Below, in pieces: positions 7,629-15,887 of a stretch of DNA of 64,000 nucleotides. This DNA comes from Novosphingobium acidiphilum DSM 19966 (GTDB taxonomy: Bacteria; Pseudomonadota; Alphaproteobacteria; Sphingomonadales; Sphingomonadaceae), in contig NZ_AUBA01000003.1 of the NCBI RefSeq assembly GCF_000429005.1, forward strand, positions 186,001 to 250,000. Reading direction: 5' to 3'. The translations under genes were made by a program, and so were the position numbers. How positions within the stretch are numbered: position 1 is the first letter of the stretch; the number at the start of each line of letters is the position of its first letter. The notes beneath the pieces are model-generated. The model saw nothing but the letters and a program-made list of their open reading frames with translations, was not told where the DNA came from and searched no databases.

Positions 7629-8833
7629 TGGTTTTCCCCGGAAAGGCGAGACAGCACAAGCGTCGCGAGCCGTGCCCGTTCACCCAGTGACGGCACGATC
7701 ATGAATTCCTGATCCGAATGGATTGCGCCGCCGCGCACGCCCATCGTATCGACCACGGGCACACCGCAGGCGGCAATGTTGTTGCCATCGCAGACCCCGC
7801 CGCTGGCCTGCCAGCCGATGGTCTGGCCCAGCGCGGCGCCGCAATCGCGCACCAGGCGGAACAGGCGTTCGGCCGCTTCGTCAAGCGGCTTGGGCGGGCG
7901 TGAAATGCCGCCGTGGACATGCATGTGCACGCCATGCGCCGCCTCGATCCGGGCGATCGCGGCGCGCAGCGCTGCGGCAAAGCCGGCGGCGGCAGCGGTT
8001 TCGCGCGGGCGGATATTGAACCGCACTATGGCCAGATCGGGCACGACATTGTTGGCCGATCCGCCCTCGATTTTTGCCGGGTTTACGCTGATTGACGGGC
8101 CCGACAGATCGGTCAGCGCCAGCACCAGGCTGGCCGCGGCGACAATCGCGTTGCGCCCGTCTTCGGGATTGCGCCCGGCATGCGCGGATCGGCCGTGGAT
8201 CACCACGCTGTAATTGCCGCTGCCGGGGCGGGCACCCGCCAGCGTGCCGTCGGGCAATGCCGAAGGCTCGAACGTCAGGGCCGCCGCTTTGCCAAGGGCC
8301 AGCCGCGCAATCAGCGGCGCCGACGACAGGCTGCCGGTTTCCTCGTCGGCGTTGATCAGCACGTCATAGCCGACGCCGGCGGCATGGGGGCCTGCTTCGA
8401 ATGCGCGCAGCGCGGCCAGGATGATCGCGATCCCGCCCTTCATGTCGGCCACGCCGGGCCCGTTCACCGTGTTATCGTCAAGCCAGCGCACCGTCTGGAA
8501 CGGATGATCGGGGGGAAACACCGTGTCCATGTGCCCGGTCAGCAGGAACCGGCGGTTGGCCCCTGGCCGCACGCGCAGCACCAGATGCCGGCCGTGATCG
8601 ATCGCCACGCTGCGGCCATCGGCCGTTACGGCTTCAACCGGGGCCGCGGGTTCCAGCGTGACATCGCCGGGCAGCGCGGCAAAGGCGGTGGCCAGCAGGT
8701 CTGCCTGCTGCGCCAGGCCTGCCAGATTGCGCGTGCCGGTGTTGATCGCACTCCACGCCAGCACCTGGTCCAGCATCGCTGCCGGATCGATCCGCGCCAA
8801 CAGATCGCGCTCGATGGAAGAAAGGTCGCTCAT
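7625..8833 (-). CDS. M20 family metallohydrolase of the ast operon
   Basis: This is a 402-residue cytosolic zinc amidohydrolase of the M20 / carboxypeptidase G2 group. Metal and catalytic residues are visible: His101 and Asp103 (GHMDTVFP), Asp130 (GVADMKGG), Glu164-Glu165 (ADEETG) and a C-terminal His in GAIHSD. The dimerisation lid (residues about 190-310) is present. It is the first gene of the operon with astA and astB, which suggests an N-succinyl amino acid substrate. It might take the AstE role of releasing succinate from succinylglutamate, or deacylate an intermediate; that is inference. There is no astC, astD or astE in the window. Confidence 0.85.
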   Translation of the reverse strand: MSDLSSIERDLLARIDPAAMLDQVLAWSAINTGTRNLAGLAQQADLLATAFAALPGDVTLEPAAPVEAVTADGRSVAIDHGRHLVLRVRPGANRRFLLTGHMDTVFPPDHPFQTVRWLDDNTVNGPGVADMKGGIAIILAALRAFEAGPHAAGVGYDVLINADEETGSLSSAPLIARLALGKAAALTFEPSALPDGTLAGARPGSGNYSVVIHGRSAHAGRNPEDGRNAIVAAASLVLALTDLSGPSISVNPAKIEGGSANNVVPDLAIVRFNIRPRETAAAAGFAAALRAAIARIEAAHGVHMHVHGGISRPPKPLDEAAERLFRLVRDCGAALGQTIGWQASGGVCDGNNIAACGVPVVDTMGVRGGAIHSDQEFMIVPSLGERARLATLVLSRLSGENQ

Positions 8834-8880
8834 CCACGGGCGCTTAGCCCAAGGGACGCAGAAGGTGAACCCTCAGCAGA

Positions 8881-9669
8881 TCAGGGCTTGCCCGGCGCAG
8901 GCGTGCCGACGACGATCCGCAGCGACCCGGCAAACTCCGGTTGCCGGCGCAGCCACCCATGGCACCGGTCCCATTCGCCCGACGCCAGATCCGCTGACAG
9001 CACCCGGTCGAGCCGCTGTACCACCGTGGCATCGACAAAGCTCCACGCCGAACAGGCGCGGCGTGCGGCGGGATCGAGAAACATTTCGGGCCGGCCATAA
9101 TAGGCCTCCTGAAATCCATCGCGGCAATCGAGCGGGATCGGCACATCGATCACGTCGACCGTGCCACCCAGCGCGGCGGCAATGCGGTCCATTGCGGGAT
9201 AACGACGCGCCTCGACCGCCAGCACTTGCGGGGCATACTCGTTCAGCCAGAACGCCTCGACCACCAGCGGGTCTGCTGTCATCACCACCACGGGGCCGCG
9301 CGCGACACGGCGCATTTCGGTCAGGCCGCGTTCCAGATCGGGCCACTGGTGCACCGAAAACGTGGTCATGGCGGCATCGAACGTGCGATCGGCAAATGGC
9401 AGCGCTTCGGCCACCGCGTCGATCGCCGGGGGCAGGTCCGGCGCGCGGCGCGCGCGCATCGAGGCCGATGGCTCGACCGCGGTCACCACGCGGTCGCGCG
9501 GTTCGTACGACCCGGTTCCGGCGCCGACATTGAGCACGGTGCGTGCGTCGCCAAGCGCGGTTGTAATCATCGCGCCAATGCGCGGTTCGGGCTGGCGATA
9601 GCGATTGTAGACTGCACCGATCATGCCATAATCGGCATCGCCCGCACTGCCATCGTCATGGCGGTTCAT
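8881..9669 (-). CDS. Class I SAM-dependent methyltransferase
   Basis: I chose ATG 9669 because a GGGGAGA stands about eight bases upstream, giving 262 residues. Motif I is VLNVGAGTGSYEP at about residues 45-57, motif II is AVEPSASM, and the post-motif FDAAMTTFSVHQWPDL matches UbiE/Methyltransf_11 enzymes. These are cytosolic and methylate small molecules or proteins. The C-terminal half is family-variable, so the substrate is unknown. It is divergent from the Band 7 gene across 151 bp that should contain both promoters. Confidence 0.85.
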   Translation of the reverse strand: MNRHDDGSAGDADYGMIGAVYNRYRQPEPRIGAMITTALGDARTVLNVGAGTGSYEPRDRVVTAVEPSASMRARRAPDLPPAIDAVAEALPFADRTFDAAMTTFSVHQWPDLERGLTEMRRVARGPVVVMTADPLVVEAFWLNEYAPQVLAVEARRYPAMDRIAAALGGTVDVIDVPIPLDCRDGFQEAYYGRPEMFLDPAARRACSAWSFVDATVVQRLDRVLSADLASGEWDRCHGWLRRQPEFAGSLRIVVGTPAPGKP

Positions 9670-9820
9670 GCGCCCATCTCCCCGGTGACCTGTCTGCCGT
9701 TCATGCCCGAAGTTCGTGCCTGGCGCCAATCGGCAATCGCTTGGACAATCGCCAGGTCTGACTTATTCACGACACCGCGATGGCGTAACCGGCAGGTTGG
9801 CGGTTTGGTGGGGAACGAAC

Positions 9821-10732
9821 ATGGATATCGTGTTGACGACGTTTGGATCGATGATCCTGTTTTTCGGCCTGGTTGCAGCGTTGAGCAGTTTTTACACGGT
9901 GAAAACCGCAGAAGCCGCGATCATCACCCGGTTTGGCCAGTTTCAGCGCAGCGCGCCACCGGGTCTCGGCTGGAAAATGCCCCTGATCGACCGCATCGAC
10001 GGCCGGATCAGCCTGCGCGTCAACCAGATCGCGCTGACCATGGAAACCAAGACGCATGACAACGTCTTTGTCACCATTCCTATCTCGGTGCAGACCCGGG
10101 TGCGGCCCGAAAAGATCTACGAAGCCTATTACAGCCTTTCGGACCCGGTGGCGCAGATCAAGGCCTATGTCGAACAGGTCGTGCTGGGCCATGTGCCCGG
10201 GATGACGCTGGACGAAGTGTTTGCCAGCCAGTCGAGCATCGCGGCGGCGGTGAAGCAGGAACTGGATGTCGACATGTCGGGGTTCGGCTTTGAAATCGTC
10301 AACGTGCTGGTCACCGACATCGTGCCCGATGCCAAAGTCAAGGCGGCGATGAACGACATCAACGCGGCGCAGCGTGAACAGGTCGCGGCCAACGCGCGGG
10401 GCGAGGCGGAGAAGATTCTGGTGGTCAAAAAGGCCGAGGCCGAGGCCGAAAGCAAGGCGCTGCAAGGCCACGGCATCGCCAACCAGCGCCGCGCGATTAT
10501 CGAAGGCCTGTCGAGTTCGATCGAAGGCTTTCAAAAGGTCATGGGCGAGGCGACGGCGCAGGACGTGATGCAACTGGTGCTGGTTACGCAATACTTCGAC
10601 ACGCTGAAATCGATCGGCGAAAACGACAAGACCAACACCCTGTTCCTGTCGCACAGCCCCGGCGCGGTTCAATCGATTTCCGAACAGATCATGCAATCGA
10701 TGCTGGGGGTGGCCGAGGCGACCAAGCCCTGA
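9821..10732 (+). CDS. SPFH/Band 7 membrane scaffold protein
   Basis: The 303-residue protein has one N-terminal hydrophobic segment (ILFFGLVAALSSFYTV) followed by a Band 7/PHB domain (AAIITRFGQFQ, PGLGWKMPLIDRI, ETKTHDNVFVTIPISVQTRV). A charged coiled coil (AREQVAANARGEAEKILVVKKAEAEAES in outline) and a C-terminal oligomerisation helix complete it. The arrangement resembles the plant HIR / bacterial PID-type stomatin relatives rather than HflC, since no HflK partner is adjacent. Such proteins form membrane-bound ring oligomers that organise microdomains. The ATG at 9821 follows GGGGAACGAAC. Confidence 0.9.
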   Translation: MDIVLTTFGSMILFFGLVAALSSFYTVKTAEAAIITRFGQFQRSAPPGLGWKMPLIDRIDGRISLRVNQIALTMETKTHDNVFVTIPISVQTRVRPEKIYEAYYSLSDPVAQIKAYVEQVVLGHVPGMTLDEVFASQSSIAAAVKQELDVDMSGFGFEIVNVLVTDIVPDAKVKAAMNDINAAQREQVAANARGEAEKILVVKKAEAEAESKALQGHGIANQRRAIIEGLSSSIEGFQKVMGEATAQDVMQLVLVTQYFDTLKSIGENDKTNTLFLSHSPGAVQSISEQIMQSMLGVAEATKP

Positions 10733-10840
10733 CCGCAAAACGGTCTGGCGTTTACCGCCGATAAGGGGATCGCTGCTAGAATCGGCCGGTCGGCGCAATC
10801 GCGCGCCTGCCTGCCAGTTCAGCGGATTGCCCGGATCATC

Positions 10841-12124
10841 ATGAAACCTGTCGCGCGGATCGGGGTTGTCGGTCTTGGCTATGTCGGGCTGCCGCTGGCA
10901 GTGGCGTTTGCCCGCCAATACCAGGTTACCGGGTTTGACATCGGCGCCCATCGCATTGCCACTTTGCGCGCGGGCCACGATTTCACCGGCGAAGTCAGCG
11001 CTGAAGACCTGGCCGCAGCGCGGCTGGACCTTACCGAAGATCCGGCTGACCTGGCGCATTGCCCGATCATCATCGTTACGGTGCCGACGCCGGTTGACGA
11101 CGGACATCGGCCCGATTTCGGCGCGCTGGAGGCGGCTTGCGCCACTGTCGGACGGGTTATCCGTCCGGGCGCGATCGTGGTATTTGAATCCACTGTCTAT
11201 CCCGGCGCCACCGAAGAAGTCTGCGCGCCCGCCATCGAGCGCGCGTCGGGTCTGGTCAGCGGGGTGGATTTCAAACTGGGCTACAGCCCCGAACGGATCA
11301 ATCCGGGCGACAAGGACCATCCCTTCGAAAAGATCGTCAAGGTGGTGGCCGGGCAGGACCGGGCCACGCTGGACACACTGGCCGCGTTGTATGGTTCGGT
11401 GGTCATCGCGGGCATCCACCACGCATCTTCGATCAAGGTGGCAGAGGCGGCCAAAGTGATCGAAAACACCCAGCGCGACATCAATATCGCGCTGATGAAC
11501 GAGATTTCGAAAATCTGCGATCTGGTTGGCATTTCCACGCGCGAAGTGCTGGCGGCGGCCGGCACCAAGTGGAATTTCCTGCGGTTTTATCCGGGTCTGG
11601 TCGGCGGGCATTGTATCGGGGTCGATCCCTATTACCTGACCGCAAAGGCCGAACAATTGGGATACCATCCGCAAGTGATCCTGGCCGGACGGCGGATCAA
11701 CGATGGCATGGGCGGCTATGTCGCGCAGCGCACGGTCAAGCTGGTGGCGGCGGGCGGCCGCGCCTTGCGCGATGCGCGGGTGGGCATTCTGGGCCTGACG
11801 TTCAAGGAAAACGTGCCCGACATCCGCAATTCCAAGGTTTACGACATCGTGCGCGAACTGCGCGAATTCGGGGTCGAGCCGCTGGTGCACGATCCGCTGG
11901 CCGAACCCGCCGCAGCGGCGCAGGAATTCGGCATCGCGCTCAGCCCGCTTGACGCCTTTTGCGACCTTGATGCGGTGATCTGTGCGGTCAGCCACGGCGC
12001 CTATGCCGCGCTGGGCCAGGCGGCGATTGCGGCGATGGTTGCGCCGGGCGGCGCGATCATCGATGTGAAGGCGTCGCTCGTTCCGACGTCTTTGCCGGCG
12101 GGTCTGCGCTATTGGAGCCTTTGA
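10841..12124 (+). CDS. Nucleotide-sugar dehydrogenase (WbpO/TviB type)
   Basis: This 427-residue enzyme oxidises the C6 hydroxyl of a UDP-sugar to a carboxylate with two NAD. The Rossmann motif GLGYVGLP is at 11-18, the NAD domain continues with IIIVTVPTPVDD and FESTVYPGATEE, and the catalytic Cys258 lies in VGGHCIGVDPYY. The C-terminal UDP-binding domain carries VGILGLTFKENVPDIRNSKV. The pattern fits the UDP-N-acetylhexosamine or UDP-glucose/galactose dehydrogenases of capsule clusters. It would supply an acidic sugar for the adjacent capsule genes. Its last 68 bp overlap the end of kpsS on the other strand. Confidence 0.93.
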   Translation: MKPVARIGVVGLGYVGLPLAVAFARQYQVTGFDIGAHRIATLRAGHDFTGEVSAEDLAAARLDLTEDPADLAHCPIIIVTVPTPVDDGHRPDFGALEAACATVGRVIRPGAIVVFESTVYPGATEEVCAPAIERASGLVSGVDFKLGYSPERINPGDKDHPFEKIVKVVAGQDRATLDTLAALYGSVVIAGIHHASSIKVAEAAKVIENTQRDINIALMNEISKICDLVGISTREVLAAAGTKWNFLRFYPGLVGGHCIGVDPYYLTAKAEQLGYHPQVILAGRRINDGMGGYVAQRTVKLVAAGGRALRDARVGILGLTFKENVPDIRNSKVYDIVRELREFGVEPLVHDPLAEPAAAAQEFGIALSPLDAFCDLDAVICAVSHGAYAALGQAAIAAMVAPGGAIIDVKASLVPTSLPAGLRYWSL

Positions 12125-13409
12125 CGCGAAACGGCACCACCTGGCCGGCACTTTGCACGGGTGTCTCGGCACTGGTCCAGATCAACCCGGTGGCCGAACC
12201 ACGCCGATCAAGCCGGCGATAGAAATTGCCGTTGATCTGTGTTTCGGCGATCAGGTCGCAACGAAACCGGTCAAAGGCTTCGCGGTCGGGCGGATGGTTT
12301 TCAGCCTGCGTCCAGAACCGGTCGAGCGGTCCCTGAAACGTCAATCCGGGCAGGTCATACAGCGCATCCCCCAGCGTGATGGTCGGGCGGCCACAGCCTA
12401 TGGCCGCCAGCCCGGTGGTGCTGTTGATCACCACCGTGCCCCGGCAATGCGGCAGGATCGTGGGCATATGCTGATCGTGGATATAGATCACGCGCCGTGC
12501 GCACCCGGCCCCGCGCGCCGCGCGGCGGATCAGACGGGTATAGTCACGATATCCGCGATCCATCGGGTGATGTTTGAACACCAGCATGGTGTCGGCTGGT
12601 GCGGTGCGCGCAAAGCTGGCGACGGTCAGGGCAATGAACCCTGGTACCCCGCCCAGATCGGCGTGGGCATGCACTTGCGCATCGTTGTGCACCTGCAAGG
12701 GCACCAGGAAAAATCGCCCCGACCAGGCGCCGGTCAACCGTGGTGCCATGGTGCGTTCGGCCAGGCCATACCACGCCTTGCGCAAAGGCGAACGCAGCCA
12801 CGGGATCGCCTCGGCAAACCCCAGCGGGCGGTGGTGGCGGTAATGGGCAAACCACGGCCGCGACAGACTTGCGGCGGCAAAATAGAGAAACCCCCACAGC
12901 ACCATCGGCCAGAACGAACGCGGCACCGGCTGCACCGGCCTGGCGCGCATTGGCGCGATGCGATCATCGCGCGCGGTGCGCAGGCGCAGGCTGTTGCCAT
13001 TGACCCCGTGGCGTTCCAGCGTCACGAAATCTGGCCGCAGATAGCCCTCTTCGAACACGCCGACTTCGATCCCCATGCGCGTGGCCACGGCATGCGCGGC
13101 GGCGTGGATCGGGCGACAATCGCCGAACAGGAACACCAGATCGATGTCCAGATCGGCCATGTGGCGTGCCAGCCAGTCGGGCCAGGCATGCATTGTTCCG
13201 CGCCAGGTGACCGTGCGGCAGGCCGTGTTGCGCGGGCGGAACAGCCAGTCGCCGCCGTTGAAATCAATGCGAAACACGTGCGCCCCGGCGCGTTCCAGAT
13301 CGCGCGCCAAACGGGCGAAGAACGGACCCACCGGACCTTGCAGCAGCAGGACGCGGCGCCCTGCAAAAGCCTCGATCCCGCCCTTGATCACCCCACCGTC
13401 CTTGCCCAT
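12057..13409 (-). CDS. kpsS: Capsule polysaccharide protein KpsS
   Basis: KpsS is a cytoplasmic beta-Kdo transferase that starts the poly-Kdo linker on phosphatidylglycerol in ABC-dependent capsules. The 450-residue frame from ATG 13409 shows the family opening VLLLQGPVGPFFARLARDL. It then has RIDFNGGDW, VFEEGYLRPDFVTLE and FKHHPMDRGYRDY with the conserved HP motif, then VINSTTGLAAIGCGRPTITLG near the end. A TTG at 13451 would add 14 residues. The C-terminal 22 codons overlap the convergent dehydrogenase gene. It lies next to the kpsC-like gene but separate from the kpsMTE group. Confidence 0.9.
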   Translation of the reverse strand: MGKDGGVIKGGIEAFAGRRVLLLQGPVGPFFARLARDLERAGAHVFRIDFNGGDWLFRPRNTACRTVTWRGTMHAWPDWLARHMADLDIDLVFLFGDCRPIHAAAHAVATRMGIEVGVFEEGYLRPDFVTLERHGVNGNSLRLRTARDDRIAPMRARPVQPVPRSFWPMVLWGFLYFAAASLSRPWFAHYRHHRPLGFAEAIPWLRSPLRKAWYGLAERTMAPRLTGAWSGRFFLVPLQVHNDAQVHAHADLGGVPGFIALTVASFARTAPADTMLVFKHHPMDRGYRDYTRLIRRAARGAGCARRVIYIHDQHMPTILPHCRGTVVINSTTGLAAIGCGRPTITLGDALYDLPGLTFQGPLDRFWTQAENHPPDREAFDRFRCDLIAETQINGNFYRRLDRRGSATGLIWTSAETPVQSAGQVVPFRVKGSNSADPPAKTSERATPSHR

Positions 13410-13493
13410 GTGCCCATCTGCCAACGCAAAAGCGGCACTGCGGCTTATCAAGCCCGCCGTGGCATCGACAGGGTGGCAGGCGCAGGACTGGCG

Positions 13494-14615
13494 TCAATCC
13501 GGATTGATCCGCAGGCCGCGGCCGATGAAGGCACGTGCCAGCACCCGCCCCTTGCGCACCTGCCGCAGCCAGAAACCGCGGGTCAGCCGGTCGGGATCGG
13601 CGCTGGCGCGCAAACGATCGCGTTCGGACGCAATTGCCGCGATCGCCTGTTCGGCGCTGACCGGTCGCTGCGCCTGCGGGTCCCAGTAATACGGGTACAG
13701 CAGCAGTGCGCCCGCGCACAACTGATCAAGCGTCAGGCGCCGCCCGCGCCGTGCCCAGGCCGGATGATCGGCCGCACAATCGCGGGTCAGCCCCCATCCG
13801 GCATAGAACGGCGCGCCATACGTCACCACCGCCACCCCGCGCAGCAGCGCATCGAACCCGGCGAGCGACGTCATTGTGTGGACGGCATCGGCGCCCGCCA
13901 GGCACGCGATGATCGAGGCGCGGCGTTCGACATGATCGGCCAGGCCCCGCGCATCGCGCGCGGCATGGCCGTGCCGATTGCCGCTCAGCACGTCGGGATG
14001 CGGTTTGTAGACGATAAAGGCATCGGGCCGTGCCGTGCGCGCAGAGTGCAGCAGCGCGCGATTGGTGCGCACGGTGCCGCCGCCCCAGGCGATCGAGGCA
14101 TCGCTTTCGACTTGCCCGGGCACCAGCACCACGGGCCGGCCCCGGCTGTCCCATGACGGGGGGGCAGGGTCCTCGATATTGTACTTGGTCAATCCGTGGA
14201 CCACGATTTCGGCGCGCAACGCGGTGGCGCGGGCGCACAGCGCGGCGTCGAACGCATGGGTCGCCAGCAGCGTTTCCAGCCGCGATGGGCACGTGGCATC
14301 GAAATGGATGCCGCACGGGTCGAACACCAGTGAACGCGGCGCAATCAGATCCGACCCCAGCCCGACCGAGCGGATGAACCCGTCTTCGATCCGCACCAGC
14401 CGCGCCCCGGTCTGCGCGATCAGGTCGTCCAGCCCCGCTGGCCGCGCGGCGCCCCACACCATGATCGCGTCACCGGGTCCGGGGTTCATCGCGCGGGCCG
14501 CTGCGACATCGCGGACAAACACCACCGGATCTGCCGCGGCGCGCAGGATCGGGCCCAGGTTCCATGCACGCCATCGGCGAAATCCGATGACGAGCGCGCG
14601 TTTGCGAGCGTTCAC
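13494..14615 (-). CDS. kpsC: KpsC-like capsule protein, single module
   Basis: KpsC normally consists of two related Kdo-transferase modules and is about 670 residues long; this protein has 373 and covers one module. Recognisable blocks are ALVIGFRRWRAWNLGP, ARLVRIEDGFIRSVGLGSDL, PRSLVFDPCGIHFD, VLVPGQVESDASIAWG, AFIVYKPHPDVLSG with the conserved HP, and TMTSLAGFDALLRG. The start is GTG 14615, overlapping the upstream glycosyltransferase stop (GTGA). A single-module form might make only one of the two alternating Kdo linkages, with KpsS or another enzyme doing the rest. That is inference; the family assignment is firm. Confidence 0.85.
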   Translation of the reverse strand: MNARKRALVIGFRRWRAWNLGPILRAAADPVVFVRDVAAARAMNPGPGDAIMVWGAARPAGLDDLIAQTGARLVRIEDGFIRSVGLGSDLIAPRSLVFDPCGIHFDATCPSRLETLLATHAFDAALCARATALRAEIVVHGLTKYNIEDPAPPSWDSRGRPVVLVPGQVESDASIAWGGGTVRTNRALLHSARTARPDAFIVYKPHPDVLSGNRHGHAARDARGLADHVERRASIIACLAGADAVHTMTSLAGFDALLRGVAVVTYGAPFYAGWGLTRDCAADHPAWARRGRRLTLDQLCAGALLLYPYYWDPQAQRPVSAEQAIAAIASERDRLRASADPDRLTRGFWLRQVRKGRVLARAFIGRGLRINPD

Positions 14616-15838
14616 CACAGCTGCTCGCGCGTCAGCCAGGCCTCGACTTGCGCAAAATGACCGGGCCAGCACGGCGCGCGATAATGCGTCATCGCTGCCA
14701 TCTGGTGCCGGCGCGCGGGCCCGTCGGTGATGAAGGCCTGCACCGCGGCCAGCCAGCCCGGGCCGTCGGTGGGATCGATCAGCAGCGGGATCGATCCGGC
14801 AATCTCGCGGAACACCGGCAGGTCGCTCGCAATCACCGGGGTTGCCAGCTGCAGCGCCTCGATCACCGGCAGGCCGAACCCTTCGGCAAACGAAGGCATC
14901 AGCAGCGCGCGCGCGCCGGCAATCAGCGCGGCCAGTTGCGCGTCGTCGGCGCGGCCCAGTTCGATCACATGCGCGGCGATGGCCGGATCGCGGTCGATCA
15001 TGGCCTGGGCCAGTTCTGCTTCCCACCCGCGTTGCCCGACAATCACCAGCAGCGGCGTGGCGGGGCCCATGATCTGCACCAGGCGCTGCCACACCTGCAG
15101 CAGGCAGACGTGGTTTTTGCGCCCCTCGATTGTGCCGACCGTCACGAACCACGGTCGATCGATCCGCGCCGGGGCAATCCCGGCCGGCAATTCGGGGCTG
15201 CCCAGCCAGGCGGACAGCACCGGCGGCAGGGGCATCTGGCGCTTTGCCGCATAGTGCGCCAGTTCGTGGCGCGTCGCTGCCGAATTGACGATGATGCCGC
15301 TGGCACAGGCCAGGGCATGGCGCATGCGCAGATCATGCCGCTCCGCCTCGCCCGGGCGGCAGAACTGCGGATGGGTGATCGGGATCAGGTCGTGCACCAG
15401 AAACACCGCGCGCAACGCATTTGCCGCGATCCAGCGGGGCAGCGCCGGATGATCGAGCCCGGTATGGCCAATATTGCAATAGACCTGCCCGCGGCAATCG
15501 GCACGGCTTGCGCGGCCGGCCACGGTGGCGGGCAGCGTTGCGGCAAACGCAGCGCGAAATCCCGGACCCTGCGCCAGCAACAGGTCGAACAGCCGCCGCG
15601 ATTGCCGCGCCGGTATCACGCGCACCGCCCCGCGCCATTGCACGACGGCGCGCGCGCGATCGGCAAACCGATGGCAATAGGCCAGGCATACCCGATCGAT
15701 CCCGGTGGGCAGGCGGCCTGCCCACCGGCGCCAGACCAGCCGGCTGACATCGAGCAGAAGGGCGGGGTGTTCCATCGCCATCCGCTCATAGGCCGCAAGG
15801 CGTGCCGCAAAAGACGCAATCGCTCGGAAACGGAGCAT
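14612..15838 (-). CDS. Glycosyltransferase family 4
   Basis: This is a 408-residue GT-B fold glycosyltransferase. The N-terminal half opens LLLDVSRLVWRRWAGRLPTG, an acceptor-side start common in capsule enzymes. The C-terminal half has VGTIEGRKNHVCLLQ, then MPSFAEGFGLPVIEALQLAT with the E-x7-E motif of retaining GT4 enzymes, and ASDLPVFREIAG. It should act at the cytoplasmic face of the inner membrane in polymer assembly. An internal ATG at 15781 is an alternative start. It is translationally coupled to the KpsC-like gene. Confidence 0.88.
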   Translation of the reverse strand: MLRFRAIASFAARLAAYERMAMEHPALLLDVSRLVWRRWAGRLPTGIDRVCLAYCHRFADRARAVVQWRGAVRVIPARQSRRLFDLLLAQGPGFRAAFAATLPATVAGRASRADCRGQVYCNIGHTGLDHPALPRWIAANALRAVFLVHDLIPITHPQFCRPGEAERHDLRMRHALACASGIIVNSAATRHELAHYAAKRQMPLPPVLSAWLGSPELPAGIAPARIDRPWFVTVGTIEGRKNHVCLLQVWQRLVQIMGPATPLLVIVGQRGWEAELAQAMIDRDPAIAAHVIELGRADDAQLAALIAGARALLMPSFAEGFGLPVIEALQLATPVIASDLPVFREIAGSIPLLIDPTDGPGWLAAVQAFITDGPARRHQMAAMTHYRAPCWPGHFAQVEAWLTREQLW

Positions 15839-15887
15839 GGTGCGCTACCAATCTGCCCGCCCTTGCTTAGGGATCGCGGCATAGCGG

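Noticed and set aside
9767..12172. An 801-codon open frame on the minus strand
   Set aside because: It opposes the Band 7 and dehydrogenase genes, which have clear family motifs; its composition is that of an antisense shadow.
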